Positions 8,043 through 16,952 of a DNA stretch of 46,962 nt are shown piece after piece. Source of the stretch: Lachnospiraceae bacterium (GTDB lineage: Bacteria; Bacillota; Clostridia; Lachnospirales; Lachnospiraceae); NCBI GenBank assembly GCA_021205385.1, contig JAJPXQ010000017.1:1-46962 (forward strand), read 5' to 3'. The notes beneath the pieces are model-generated. The model was not told the origin of the DNA. It was given only the letters and a program-made list of their open reading frames with translations, and made no database searches. Both the position numbers and the translations under genes were made by a program. Numbering within the stretch: the first letter of the stretch is position 1; each line of letters begins with the position of its first letter.

Positions 8043-9122
8043 CTATTTTTTGGATACCACGATCGAAAGAGGAGATTTCAGCGGCTTGTTCCCCCAGCCA
8101 AAACACATACTGTTGTATTTATCTACGGTAACATATCTTCTCCCACCCCCGGAATCAATGATGTCAAAGCCTTCAATCCATCCCTGCTTCGACCTTCTCA
8201 CTCCGCTCACCGTTATCCAGTGATTGAACTGTATCTTATTCTGGCTTCGTCCCAGAAACAGAGATCTTGCATTCTCTGGCTTCATATCCCACAGGATATT
8301 TGCATTTACCGCTACATTTATCACATCACCCCGCTCCAGGTGACTCGCTACCTCTTCCTCTGTGAGTGCTTCACTGCCGATGTGCGGCTCGACCTTGAGC
8401 TGATTTCCGGTTCGCTTGTTCATTTCTTCATACAGCGTCAGATAACTCAAAGCTGTTGTGCCTCCATTCGAGTACACATCACCATTTGTTACACAAAGAC
8501 CGTTCTCTACCGCCACCTTTAAAACTTTATTTTCAGTCATATCATTGGTACCAAGTAAAAGATTCATCGTGTTCGCCATCGTGGTAGGTCCGCAGGTGCC
8601 AAGGTATCCGAACTCATTGATTCCCTGTCTGTAGAACTTTCCGGTCTCATAATACTCCCTGTATTCCGGATGCTCCTCCAGCACTTTCTTTTCAAATTCA
8701 TTATATTCTCTCGTACCCGTCGGGACATCCGACTGATCATCCAGAGCATCCTCCCTTAATATAGCGCCGCCTTCGTCGAAATCATCTTCCTCATCCAGGT
8801 CATCCAGATCGTCTTCCTCGTCCAGGTCATCCAGTTCCTCTTCCTCATCCAAATCTTCCAGATCGTCTTCCCCATTCAGGTCATCCAGTTCCTCTTCCTC
8901 ATCCAAATCTTCCAGATCGTCTTCCCCATTCAGGTCATCCAGTTCCTCTTCCTCGTTCAGATCATCCAGTTCCTCTTCTCCATTCAGATCATCCTCCTCG
9001 AACTCCAGGTCATCCGTTTCTACGGAGTCCAGAACATCTTTTACCTTGTCCAAATCCTGCTCCTGCTTTTCTCCCAGATCTGTCAGGTTCTCCAGTGTAC
9101 TCAGCTTTTCCAATGTGAGCAT
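8043..9122 (-). CDS. Papain-like (C39-like) cysteine peptidase with acidic repeat region
   Basis: This 359-residue protein has two parts. Residues ~35-118 are an extreme Asp/Glu/Leu repeat (unit about 18 residues around DDLNGEDDLEDLDEEEEL), encoded by perfect 54-bp tandem DNA repeats. Residues ~170-359 resemble a papain-like domain: Cys177 in YLGTCGPTTMANTMN at a helix start, His301 in FNHWITVSGV, and Asp320 or Asp323 in GFDIIDSGGG, the order expected for a Cys-His-Asp triad. The ATG at 9122 is chosen because AAAGGAG and AAAGGA precede it; longer frames would begin inside a repeat element. No signal peptide is visible. It could be a processing protease of the system or an exported effector, with the acidic region as spacer; both are inference. 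Confidence 0.75.
   Translation of the reverse strand: MLTLEKLSTLENLTDLGEKQEQDLDKVKDVLDSVETDDLEFEEDDLNGEEELDDLNEEEELDDLNGEDDLEDLDEEEELDDLNGEDDLEDLDEEEELDDLDEEDDLDDLDEEDDFDEGGAILREDALDDQSDVPTGTREYNEFEKKVLEEHPEYREYYETGKFYRQGINEFGYLGTCGPTTMANTMNLLLGTNDMTENKVLKVAVENGLCVTNGDVYSNGGTTALSYLTLYEEMNKRTGNQLKVEPHIGSEALTEEEVASHLERGDVINVAVNANILWDMKPENARSLFLGRSQNKIQFNHWITVSGVRRSKQGWIEGFDIIDSGGGRRYVTVDKYNSMCFGWGNKPLKSPLSIVVSKK
8785..8998 (-). repeat. 54-bp tandem repeats encoding an acidic 18-residue unit
   Basis: Positions 8823-8876 and 8877-8930 are identical 54-bp units, and a third starts at 8931 and then diverges; degenerate units flank both sides. Read on the minus strand they encode Asp/Glu/Leu-rich repeats inside the papain-like peptidase gene. 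Such arrays change length easily by slippage. Confidence 0.8.
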
Positions 9123-9143
9123 ACCATCCTTTCTCCTTTCTTT

Positions 9144-9221
9144 CGTTTGCCCTTCGTGAAGCGAACTCTCATGGGCAAACCGTTCTGCCCCTCGCCGGAT
9201 TATGCGAGGGGACATTTCCAT
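9144..9221 (-). repeat. Palindromic repeat, copy R4 (gene junction)
   Basis: The left hairpin is at 9144-9181 (arms GTTTGCCC and GGGCAAAC). The right hairpin is a perfect 8-bp inverted repeat, CCCCTCGC (9188-9195) and GCGAGGGG (9204-9211), followed by ACATTTCCAT. It spans the end of the HerA-like gene, whose last ~20 residues (GHGNVPSHNPARGRTVCP) are encoded by the repeat. Confidence 0.75.
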
Positions 9222-11931
9222 GGCCGGGCATCTCCATGAATTTCTCATGCCGCAGAATATCCTCATATTCCTCACCGGTCAGTCCAAAATCGTTTTTCAT
9301 CATCGATTTTCTCAGAAATTTGATTTTTGTACAATTCAGGAACCTCTTTGTAAAGGAGATCGATGAGAATCGATCGGCAATCTTTTTGACATCGCCGCCC
9401 ATCCGGATCAGATATTGCAGGAACTCGTCCCTGGATGTGATCTGGTACAGACGGTCATTCACAAGCCTCGAAGCCACAAAGTCTGCGTCCGTCCGCAGCT
9501 TCTGGTCACAGCACTCTTTACAATATGGATTGTATTTGCATTCCCGGTGCGCCACCAGCAGTTCCTGATGGTCTTCCCAGTAGCGGATCCGATCCCGAAT
9601 CTCATCGTCGAGCAGAACATCCCTGATTTCGGCGATGTCATGTACATTGTAGGTAGCAATCTGCAGATGGCTGTCCAGCTTCCCATAATGGAGAAGTGCC
9701 TCACCTACGCCAAGGCGGCCCAAAAGCTCATAATTCAGATCACTCATGTTTGTCGCGGTGCGCACCGCGTCCCGGTTTTCCTGTTCCACCAGCTTAAAAA
9801 TCATTTTCACATCCGTGTTTGCCAGAATCTCTCTGCCCACAGATGTGGGCGACTGGTCAGCAATGATAATGCCGGTACCATAGGAACGGATCTCCTTGAT
9901 CAGATCCTCCAGTGTCTCCACGGTAGATCCCTGAGAGTCAGCTCCGTCGCCTGCGCCGCCTCTCTGCTGCAGCAGGACATGGGCCTCATCGATCAGAAGT
10001 ATGTTCTTGAGCTTCCCGTCTCCGGAGACGTTATTTTTAGTATAGACGCAGAACAGAATCAGGATCAGCGCCATAATCAGGGATTTCTGTTCTTTATTGT
10101 TAATTGCGTTCAACTCTAAGACCGTAGGGCGGCTTAAAAGGTCTTCTATCGGAATCGTGTGTATGCTGTCATAGATATTGCTGTTCTGCTCAATCAGGCT
10201 AACCAGACGGACTATGCCTGCGCTCTCTATGTTAGCCTTTGTTTCCCCCTGATAACTGGAATGATCGATTTTCTTTTTGAAAACCCGGATAAATTCATAC
10301 ATGCCGAACAACTCAATGTCAGGATCCTCCAGTGTGCTGTTCTTTTTCCAGCCGTACTCAATATAGCAGTCATTGATCGCCCCAAGGAAAATATCCGGAA
10401 GGGGATCCGGCATCGAGAAAGCTGCTTTGAATGCCGCGGCCAGGCTGGGGATATAGCTTTCTGTCGTCACCCCCCGTGGTGGAATAAACGGATTGATCAC
10501 AAACGGCGACAGATCGTTTTTTCCCGGCGTAAAAATCTGTAGCCTGGGAATCGGGTCAATCAGGGAGCGGTATTCTGTCTTTGTCGGCTCAATTGCGAGG
10601 AAAGGAATCTGAAAATCTCTCCAAAACCGGAGCAGCAATCCCAGGGAAAAATTGGTTTTCCCTGAGCCCGGCATTCCCACAATCAGGCCGTGCTTGGTAA
10701 ACTGATTGAGCGGAATCCCCGCGTGTGATCCCTCGCCGAAGCCTCCGACCGCAGAATTAATGATTTTTCCCACCTTGAAATTATTCTCTGAAATAATACT
10801 GTCACTTAATTTCTCCCTGTTAGGAAGTACTTTCTTACTGTCGATTCCGATGGTTTTTCCATCATCAATCGGAAGCTTAAAAACAGCATACGCCTCATGC
10901 GCCGTCATGAGCTGTTTCAGCCGAATAAACACCTCCGGTCTTCCGGCTCTTCCCCAGAAAACTGCATTACGCTCGACATAGATCAGTGTGTTGCTGATCT
11001 GCCATGGAGCCACCGGAAACATCGCGGAAAGATCCAGATTCGCGGCATGAAGACGGATCGTCTCATAGCTGCTTCTACCGGTCTTTGACGGATCCTCCAA
11101 CGCGTCCGCCACCTTCCCGGCAATGTCATATGCGCAATGTCCGGCGGCGCACACGAGGAAATTATAATAGAACAGATCCTCATTTTTCTGCTCCAGATAA
11201 GCCTGATAGAGCTCCCTCATCCGCCGGAAGGCCGGATCCTCCGGCTGCATCGGATATGCCTGCTGCATTCTGGCAGCATACCGCTGAAGCAAATTGTTTA
11301 CCTGCTCGATCGCGCGCAGCTCCGCCTGGTTATACCAGGTCGGGATCAGCTGTAGAATAACCGCGCTGCCCGGATACTGGGTCAGCACATTGCTGATGCC
11401 CGAGGTGTTGACGTTTTCCGCCGGAGTCGGAATAAAGGTCTCGTACAGATATCCTTCCATCATCAGCGAAGATAGAATCTCATCCTCTTTTTTAGAAATG
11501 CTCGTGATCGTCGAACAGTCTATGCCTCGCAAATGGTTCTGGTAGGCGTCTATCTGCTCTTTGGTATGAAAAAATCTGATATCAAAAAAATGATCCGTGA
11601 ATTCATTTTTCAGGCTGTTCTCAAAAGAGTCCAGCTGCTGCCTCACTGCATCCTTATCATCCCCCATCTGCCGGATCACCATGTGCATCTCAACCTGGGC
11701 ATTGTAGGTCTGGTTTGACACCTCGACCGACGAAAGCATCAATTCCAAAGCAGTCATACCGTCTGTGCTCTTGCGGTGAAAGCTGCCAAGAAGCTGTGAG
11801 AAAAAAACCTGATTGTCATAATTTGCCCGATCCGGGTCTGGATGGATCAGCGCATACCAGGGAATCGAGTCTATGCGAGCGATCCGGGTACCCACCCACA
11901 ATCCATTATTTAAAGGAACAATCTCATTCAC
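9169..11931 (-). CDS. HerA/FtsK-type P-loop ATPase
   Basis: This 920-residue protein is a HerA-like ATPase, a family of hexameric DNA or protein translocases. The Walker A motif GMPGSGKTN lies near residues 418-426; Walker B (ILLIDEAHVLL) near 644-652; then comes TGIIIADQSPTSVGREILANTD, the conserved sensor/arginine-finger stretch of HerA proteins. The ~400 N-terminal residues are a separate helical/beta region without transmembrane segments. A C-terminal CKYNPYCKECC cluster may bind zinc. The start is GTG at 11931, with GGGGGAG 8 bases upstream, overlapping the preceding stop by 8 bases. The last ~20 residues come from a palindromic repeat, so the ancestral C-terminus has been replaced. In this locus it may be a second motor beside the EccC-like ATPase. 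Confidence 0.85.
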   Translation of the reverse strand: MNEIVPLNNGLWVGTRIARIDSIPWYALIHPDPDRANYDNQVFFSQLLGSFHRKSTDGMTALELMLSSVEVSNQTYNAQVEMHMVIRQMGDDKDAVRQQLDSFENSLKNEFTDHFFDIRFFHTKEQIDAYQNHLRGIDCSTITSISKKEDEILSSLMMEGYLYETFIPTPAENVNTSGISNVLTQYPGSAVILQLIPTWYNQAELRAIEQVNNLLQRYAARMQQAYPMQPEDPAFRRMRELYQAYLEQKNEDLFYYNFLVCAAGHCAYDIAGKVADALEDPSKTGRSSYETIRLHAANLDLSAMFPVAPWQISNTLIYVERNAVFWGRAGRPEVFIRLKQLMTAHEAYAVFKLPIDDGKTIGIDSKKVLPNREKLSDSIISENNFKVGKIINSAVGGFGEGSHAGIPLNQFTKHGLIVGMPGSGKTNFSLGLLLRFWRDFQIPFLAIEPTKTEYRSLIDPIPRLQIFTPGKNDLSPFVINPFIPPRGVTTESYIPSLAAAFKAAFSMPDPLPDIFLGAINDCYIEYGWKKNSTLEDPDIELFGMYEFIRVFKKKIDHSSYQGETKANIESAGIVRLVSLIEQNSNIYDSIHTIPIEDLLSRPTVLELNAINNKEQKSLIMALILILFCVYTKNNVSGDGKLKNILLIDEAHVLLQQRGGAGDGADSQGSTVETLEDLIKEIRSYGTGIIIADQSPTSVGREILANTDVKMIFKLVEQENRDAVRTATNMSDLNYELLGRLGVGEALLHYGKLDSHLQIATYNVHDIAEIRDVLLDDEIRDRIRYWEDHQELLVAHRECKYNPYCKECCDQKLRTDADFVASRLVNDRLYQITSRDEFLQYLIRMGGDVKKIADRFSSISFTKRFLNCTKIKFLRKSMMKNDFGLTGEEYEDILRHEKFMEMPGHGNVPSHNPARGRTVCP

Positions 11932-13855
11932 TGTTTTTTCTCCCCCGTAAAAAAGAAAAAGCTCTGGTTTCCATACAGATCGCGGACGCCGCCTCCGGCA
12001 GCTGTGATCTGTGTTCCAAACAATATTTTTTTAATTTTGTCATCTTTCCGTTCACAACAATATCGCGCGTCCACTTTATTTTTGCGGATTCAAAAACCTC
12101 CGCGACAGCGCGGGCAGTACCGACGTCATCCAAAGTGGTCAGAAAGTACGCCTGCGGCAGATTACAGCTGACCGCCTCTCCTGAAATCTTCACCTTTGTC
12201 TGAAGAGTGCCGAGATCGCCCGGAAAATTTTCAATTAACTTTTTACAGTGCTTCGCTTTTTCTGTATCCCGGCAGAAAAGCAGGAACTTACAGAAAACTT
12301 CAAATGAAACTGTGAACCGCCCTTCGGTGAAAAAATCAAATAGTTCTCCGGAAAACAGATCCGGCGCCGTAAGGGAACGAAGATACTGCTCCAGCGCATC
12401 CACTTTCAGCGGTGTCCCACCCGCTATCAGGCGCCGCGCGTTTTTCACCCGCACGCCGGGAGAGTCGCAGGATTCGGTCAGATATTGAATCAGCTCATCA
12501 GAGTCCGCTCTGAGTCCTTTTTTCAGCAGCAGTTCGATGATCGCGTCCCTGATCGTCTCTGGATCATCAGATTGCAACAGATACTCCGACAGAATATCGC
12601 CGAGCAGAGTCGGCCTGATTCCCATCGCGAAAAGCTTTTCCGCTATCTCTGGCTTTATCTCCCCGTCAACCGCGGTGCGCAGAAGATAATCCCTGAGCGT
12701 ACCGACCGAAAGGAAAGAGGTCTGCCCTTTTCCATTCAGCAGAAAATCAATCAGTTTTCTTCGCCCGACACTTTCATCCGCGGTTTCTGTCAGGTAATAA
12801 TGACAAAGCTCATCCATGGCTCTCGCGTCCGTCAACAGAGGGAAAAATTTTTCGAGCATCTGGATTTTCTCATCAACAGTCAGGGTAGAATTTTTCAGCA
12901 GGGCAATCGCGCAGGCAACGTCTGGCTTCAGGTATTCTTTTTTATCTTCCAGAATCTCAAAAAAGTCTTTCGCCTTTTCATACCCATCCAGATTGCCGAT
13001 CAGTTCCGCAGCGGTCAGTCCGAAATCACATTTTACGCCGGTCGCGGAAAGGTTCTGAAGCAGCTGTAGCTTTGTCCTTGGTGCATCCAGGCTCTCACGC
13101 AAGTATTGACTCAGGAACTCCCGAGGCAAAGCCCTCGCAGTTGGTTCATCACAAAGTCCCTGGATCAGCTCTGCCTTTTCCGCCGCATCCGGGTATCCGC
13201 GCAGAATTTCCCGCAGTGCGTCAGACCGGTCAATATGATTGACATTACGCGCGACCATCTCCGTCAGGTGATATTCCCCGCGTCTTTGCGAAGTTCGCAA
13301 CAGATACCGGTTCGCGTACGGAGAAAAAACATCCTGCGGCTTCAGCTTCGCCGAAATATATTCCAAACGGCCTCTGTCATTTAAAATATCAAAGACAACG
13401 TAAAGAAACGCGTAAATATCCGCAGAATCCCCGCCGAACGTTTCGTAGAGATTAATCTCATCCTCCGCGATCACGGGAAAGTCACGATTAAGCCTCTCCG
13501 TGCAGACACGTACCCGATCCAGATAGCTCTTTGCCTCCTCTGTCGACTTCGCATTCAGGCGCTTCGCCAGATAATAGCTCAGATTCGCCAGAAGTGTGCC
13601 AATATGCTGATGCTCCTTCCGCTCACAGTCCGCCAGCGACTTCGCGGCATGATCCAGGCGGTTGTTGGCAACGTCCATCAGGGTCTGACGCACAACGTCC
13701 CCGATCCCCTCGAGACCGTCCACCTGGACGCGCCCGAAAGTAGCCTCGCGTTCCACAATCGTACCACAGTACGCGCAAATCCATACTTTTTTTTCGGGAT
13801 TAAATTCCAGCCTGCCACCGCAGGCACATTTTCTGGCAACAAACTGAACAGCCAT
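11924..13855 (-). CDS. Zinc-ribbon protein with long helical-repeat region
   Basis: This 643-residue protein starts with a zinc ribbon (Cys10, Cys12, Cys27, Cys30; KCACGGRLEF...WICAYCGTIVER) and then has about 580 residues of amphipathic helices with repeating features (LFDFFTEGRF, LLRTAVDGEI, YLLQSDDPETI), suggesting HEAT- or TPR-like solenoid repeats. There is no membrane segment. GAGGG precedes the ATG at 13855, 10 bases after the stop of the membrane protein gene upstream. Its stop overlaps the start of the HerA-like ATPase, implying translational coupling and a joint function. Such solenoids usually bind proteins; the partner is unknown. Confidence 0.75.
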   Translation of the reverse strand: MAVQFVARKCACGGRLEFNPEKKVWICAYCGTIVEREATFGRVQVDGLEGIGDVVRQTLMDVANNRLDHAAKSLADCERKEHQHIGTLLANLSYYLAKRLNAKSTEEAKSYLDRVRVCTERLNRDFPVIAEDEINLYETFGGDSADIYAFLYVVFDILNDRGRLEYISAKLKPQDVFSPYANRYLLRTSQRRGEYHLTEMVARNVNHIDRSDALREILRGYPDAAEKAELIQGLCDEPTARALPREFLSQYLRESLDAPRTKLQLLQNLSATGVKCDFGLTAAELIGNLDGYEKAKDFFEILEDKKEYLKPDVACAIALLKNSTLTVDEKIQMLEKFFPLLTDARAMDELCHYYLTETADESVGRRKLIDFLLNGKGQTSFLSVGTLRDYLLRTAVDGEIKPEIAEKLFAMGIRPTLLGDILSEYLLQSDDPETIRDAIIELLLKKGLRADSDELIQYLTESCDSPGVRVKNARRLIAGGTPLKVDALEQYLRSLTAPDLFSGELFDFFTEGRFTVSFEVFCKFLLFCRDTEKAKHCKKLIENFPGDLGTLQTKVKISGEAVSCNLPQAYFLTTLDDVGTARAVAEVFESAKIKWTRDIVVNGKMTKLKKYCLEHRSQLPEAASAICMETRAFSFLRGRKNSE

Positions 13856-13865
13856 GTATTCCCTC

Positions 13866-14561
13866 TTATTTTGAAATTTTCAGTCTTTTGTTCCTCTCCG
13901 CAACCAGAAGTTCGATCTTCTTCGCCTGCTCCTTTACCGCTTTCATGTCGCCACCGTCAAAAACACGGCCAAGCTCACCGAGGCTCCGTTCAATATTTTC
14001 GTCATAGCCTGCGACCGCTTCATTCGTCATGGGATCCGAATATTTAATGGTCTCTGACAAATGCCTCAAAACATTTTTTGCAGATAAATCCGCGCAGCGG
14101 CCTGCCAGCATCTCTACATCCACGCTCAGCCCCTGGATGCGGCTGACATTGTTCCGGATTCGGGCATTCGTATCTTCGATCGTGTTCCTCGCGGATATGG
14201 CAACGATTGCAATAATCAGAAACGCGCAGAGCAACAGCGCCTGAAGAATAGCAGCCACGCGTACGCTCGCCTGAAATTGGAAAAACATAAACACCAGGCT
14301 GCAGAAAAGCTCCGCAATCAAAAAGAAAGTCGCAATCGTAGCCAGCGGTATGCCAAAAAACAGCGGCCGGACGCCAGGCTTCCGGAAAATCGAAAAGGTG
14401 CAGATAATATGCATCACATACATTGCCGCCAGAAATCCATAGCTGATGCGAAAAATCTGACTGTATTCCTTAAATACCAGATATAGAAAAAGGTTGTACG
14501 CGGCAAACATGACCACATAAATGATGGCAATTGATATCCTGTTTTTTTGTCTCATTAACAT
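13866..14561 (-). CDS. Four-helix membrane protein with cytoplasmic helical tail
   Basis: This 231-residue protein has four predicted membrane helices in its first ~125 residues (IAIIYVVMFAAYNLFLYLVF, YGFLAAMYVMHIICTFSIF, ATIATFFLIAELFCSLVFMF, ILQALLLCAFLIIAIVAI), then ~105 hydrophilic, helix-forming residues ending KRLKISK. No known family is recognised. The ATG at 14561 follows AGGGGAT. It lies between the SPFH-like scaffold gene and the zinc-ribbon solenoid gene with short gaps, so a membrane anchor for one of them is plausible. Confidence 0.75.
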   Translation of the reverse strand: MLMRQKNRISIAIIYVVMFAAYNLFLYLVFKEYSQIFRISYGFLAAMYVMHIICTFSIFRKPGVRPLFFGIPLATIATFFLIAELFCSLVFMFFQFQASVRVAAILQALLLCAFLIIAIVAISARNTIEDTNARIRNNVSRIQGLSVDVEMLAGRCADLSAKNVLRHLSETIKYSDPMTNEAVAGYDENIERSLGELGRVFDGGDMKAVKEQAKKIELLVAERNKRLKISK

Positions 14562-14578
14562 ATTTTATCCCCTGCTTC

Positions 14579-15772
14579 CTACCATTCTCTTTTCCATCCG
14601 CATCTGGCGCAGAACAGCGCGTCCGGAGACATCGCACGACCGCACCGTGGACAGACATCGCCGCCCTGACTGACCCTCGTGCCGCATCTTTCGCAGAAAT
14701 TCGCGTCCGCTTCCAGCTGCCTCCCACATTTTCTACAGTAGCGGACAGCTGTCGAATCGGGAGTCGGCTGTTCCGGTATCTCCGCCGTCCCGTCTTTCCC
14801 GTAGTTTTCCATAAATCCGGCCACATCAAACGGTTTCGGGTTCCGGCTGCCGATCGGATTTGGCGTGGTTCTGGTCTCATTTCGCGGCTCATCAGAGGAG
14901 TTCTGCTCCGGATTGAGCGCCGTCCTGGCCATATCCGCTACACTTCCGCCGAACGCTCCACCCAACATAAAACCGCCGACCGCTCCGCTCATATTGCCCA
15001 TCGTTCCCTCATTTTTCGCGAATGTCTCAACGATGTCCATCTGCCGCTCCTCCTGCCAAGAAAAGCCCTGAATCTTACGGGATATGTCAAGAGCCTTCGC
15101 CTGCTTTACCAATGCGAGATCTTCATCCGGAGCCGTGATCGTTTCAATGTTAAACGAGGTCACTTCGATCCCATAGTCGTCAAATACACCGTTCAGCTCC
15201 TCCCCGATCAGCTCAGATATCTCAAACAGATTCTCATTCATGTCAAAGTAACTGACCCGGCCTACATTCATAATTTTCGCTATGTAGGATTTCACGTACT
15301 TCGTGATAATTCCCCGAAACTCGGCAACGGTATCCTCCGCACGAAACTCATCCCTGAATCCGGCAAGCTTCAGGAGGAACTTCCGGGACTCCGCCACCTT
15401 GAAATTCATACTGCCGCACATCCCTACATGGAGAAAGATATTGTATACCGGATCATTGATCGCGATCTCCCCCGGAATCCCCCAGGTAATATCCATCTGA
15501 TGCACGATATTGATAAAAAAGACTTTACACGGAAAAGAGCTGACGCCATCAGTCGGAATATTGATCAGCCGCTGAGCGATCGGTATGTTCGACGTCTCCA
15601 GAACGTAGTCGCCGGCTCCGAACAGGTCACAGGCGTTGCCATTGATCACGAGAAGTGCCTCGTGCGTAGAGTCCACGATCAGCCGGGACATCGTGTTAAA
15701 ATTTTCAATCGGGCTTTTCCAGACCAGCACGTCGGTCGAACCCTCAAACTGAATGATCTGTGCAATATTCAT
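14579..15772 (-). CDS. SPFH/YdjI-like scaffold protein with two C-terminal zinc ribbons
   Basis: Residues ~1-260 match the SPFH-domain (YdjI or virion-core-like) family, whose members form membrane-associated rings: [12 protein letters not shown] near the start, [19 protein letters not shown], and [21 protein letters not shown], the typical end of the domain. A Gly-rich hydrophobic patch ([16 protein letters not shown]) follows, then a Pro-rich linker and two zinc ribbons: CRKCG/CERCG and CPRCG/CARCG. The start at 15772 follows AGGAGGG, and the ATG overlaps the TGA of the DUF3990 gene (ATGA), so the two are translationally coupled. In Bacillus, YdjI helps recruit PspA to the membrane (established for that family); a similar recruitment role here is inference. 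Confidence 0.85.
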   Translation of the reverse strand: MNIAQIIQFEGSTDVLVWKSPIENFNTMSRLIVDSTHEALLVINGNACDLFGAGDYVLETSNIPIAQRLINIPTDGVSSFPCKVFFINIVHQMDITWGIPGEIAINDPVYNIFLHVGMCGSMNFKVAESRKFLLKLAGFRDEFRAEDTVAEFRGIITKYVKSYIAKIMNVGRVSYFDMNENLFEISELIGEELNGVFDDYGIEVTSFNIETITAPDEDLALVKQAKALDISRKIQGFSWQEERQMDIVETFAKNEGTMGNMSGAVGGFMLGGAFGGSVADMARTALNPEQNSSDEPRNETRTTPNPIGSRNPKPFDVAGFMENYGKDGTAEIPEQPTPDSTAVRYCRKCGRQLEADANFCERCGTRVSQGGDVCPRCGRAMSPDALFCARCGWKREW

Positions 15773-16266
15773 AACATACCCTCCTCTGAGTACTGCCCCT
15801 TATAAACCAGCTCTTTTAATGATCTTTCCGTGGCAAATACCATCTGGTTATACAGTTTTCTGACTTTCAGGCGCGCAATCGTCTCCTTTTTCGTAAGAAT
15901 TCCCTCTTCATAAGCAACAAATGTGCGGTAAATCGTATCATTGGCAACGGGGCCAAATATAATATCGTATGTGTCACCAGTGTAAGAAGCATTCCGATTA
16001 GTAAACACAAATTCAAGCCATTTTTCATCTGCCTCCTGGAAAACCAGGATATTTAGTTTCTTTCTCAGTTCCTTTATTTCCGCTGTCTCATAGGTACTCA
16101 CACAAGGTATTCCTGTTTCCCGCCGTTCTGTCACTTTTCCCGCAAAGCTGGCAGCCTGACTGGGATTCGTTGTTGTATAAAATCCATATCCAAAATCAAG
16201 TGTCCTGTTTTGCTTCACTAATCTGGGCTGTTCCACAATCACGTTGCTTCCATGATATAGAATCAT
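15769..16266 (-). CDS. DUF3990 family protein, ADP-ribosyltransferase-like
   Basis: This 165-residue protein matches DUF3990, a family related to ADP-ribosyltransferases: MILYHGSN at the N-terminus, then [19 protein letters not shown], the GxGFYxT signature, and a Phe/Asn-Arg stretch ([12 protein letters not shown]). The start is taken at 16266, with GGAGG 7 bases upstream; a TTG at 16290 lacks a site. DUF3990 genes often travel with small DUF3791 genes, as here, which suggests a toxin/antitoxin-like cassette, though activity is not shown by the sequence. Its stop overlaps the SPFH gene start, tying it to the larger operon. Confidence 0.8.
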   Translation of the reverse strand: MILYHGSNVIVEQPRLVKQNRTLDFGYGFYTTTNPSQAASFAGKVTERRETGIPCVSTYETAEIKELRKKLNILVFQEADEKWLEFVFTNRNASYTGDTYDIIFGPVANDTIYRTFVAYEEGILTKKETIARLKVRKLYNQMVFATERSLKELVYKGQYSEEGML

Positions 16267-16291
16267 ATCAAGACCTCCATCTTTTCCCAAT

Positions 16292-16399
16292 TCAGGGTCG
16301 CAAGTATAAATATTGATCAGAGCGCGACACTTTCCCCTGTTTTAACACATACACAGCCTTTTGCCGATAAATCTCTTTCAGGCCATTCGGCAGATTCAT
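16292..16399 (-). CDS. Candidate 35-residue small protein in the DUF3791/DUF3990 cassette
   Basis: A frame of 35 codons ([19 protein letters not shown]... ending LYLRP) fills the gap between the DUF3791 gene and the DUF3990 gene. It reads as a plausible amphipathic small protein with basic and aliphatic residues rather than as noise. The nearest site, GAGGAG, overlaps the DUF3791 stop and is further upstream of the ATG than usual; the frame extends back to a GTG overlapping that stop. It may be a third cassette member or a degraded remnant. Confidence 0.4.
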   Translation of the reverse strand: MNLPNGLKEIYRQKAVYVLKQGKVSRSDQYLYLRP

Positions 16400-16422
16400 T
16401 TTTACAAGCCCAACAATGCTCC

Positions 16423-16632
16423 TCACATGGAAAACTCTCTTGCTTCAATATACATGCTAATATCATCTACAATATACTGCTTTCCTGTAGTATGCAGAGC
16501 TTCATAGTAATCACGTATATAATCAATCACACGGCAACGATTAAACAGTTCAATAACTCGTTTCCCATTCAGCCCTTTAGCAGCTTTATATTCTTCGATG
16601 CAGTAAACAATAAAATTGGTCTTTTCATCCAT
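16423..16632 (-). CDS. DUF3791 family protein
   Basis: This 69-residue protein matches the DUF3791 family: an N-terminal helix NFIVYCIEEYKAAKG, then VIELFNRCRVIDYIRDYYEALHTTGKQYIVDDISMYI, with the characteristic LHT.G..YIV segment. The family is common in gut Firmicutes and is often encoded beside DUF3990. AGGAGGTG lies 7 bases before the ATG at 16632. An antitoxin or regulator of the adjacent DUF3990 protein is the likely role by association, unproven. Confidence 0.75.
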   Translation of the reverse strand: MDEKTNFIVYCIEEYKAAKGLNGKRVIELFNRCRVIDYIRDYYEALHTTGKQYIVDDISMYIEAREFSM

Positions 16633-16635
16633 TAC

Positions 16636-16875
16636 TTACACCTCCTCAGGGTAGGTAATACTTCCTGTATCCTTTTCTTCTTTCCACATTCCATACAAAG
16701 TCGGAACGCTTAAATGCCATAACGCAGTTTCTTCACGCTCGAGCTGACGATATAAATCAGACTCATAAATCGCGGTCAAAGCCTCCTTTTCTGTCATACT
16801 CTGTTTTTCCATAATTAAATGAAGCAGGCGCGGAATAATGAATTCCAGCATTGCCTTAATACTTCCTTCTTCCAT
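16636..16875 (-). CDS. Small helical protein, first gene of the DUF3791/DUF3990 cassette
   Basis: This 79-residue protein resembles small proteins found beside DUF3791/DUF3990 pairs: FIIPRLLHLIMEKQSMTEKEALTAI followed by TALWHLSVPTLYGMWKEEKDTG. I cannot name its family with certainty. AAGGAGGG precedes the ATG at 16875, and its stop is 3 bases before the DUF3791 gene, so the genes are co-translated. Confidence 0.65.
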   Translation of the reverse strand: MEEGSIKAMLEFIIPRLLHLIMEKQSMTEKEALTAIYESDLYRQLEREETALWHLSVPTLYGMWKEEKDTGSITYPEEV

Positions 16876-16952
16876 TACAGCCCTCCTTTACGCGCTTACA
16901 TATGAACGAGGCATCCCACGCTTCGCATGGGATATTTCCAAATACAGGCAGT

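Noticed and set aside
14531-15805. Open frame of about 420 codons on the plus strand
   Set aside because: It is antisense to the SPFH gene and lacks any family signature; the minus-strand gene has clear domains and a good start.
16911-16932. Hairpin (ATCCCA...TGGGAT) as another copy of the dispersed repeat
   Set aside because: Only a few bases around CGCTTCGC and ATTTCC agree with the repeat; the arms differ, so it is not counted as a copy.
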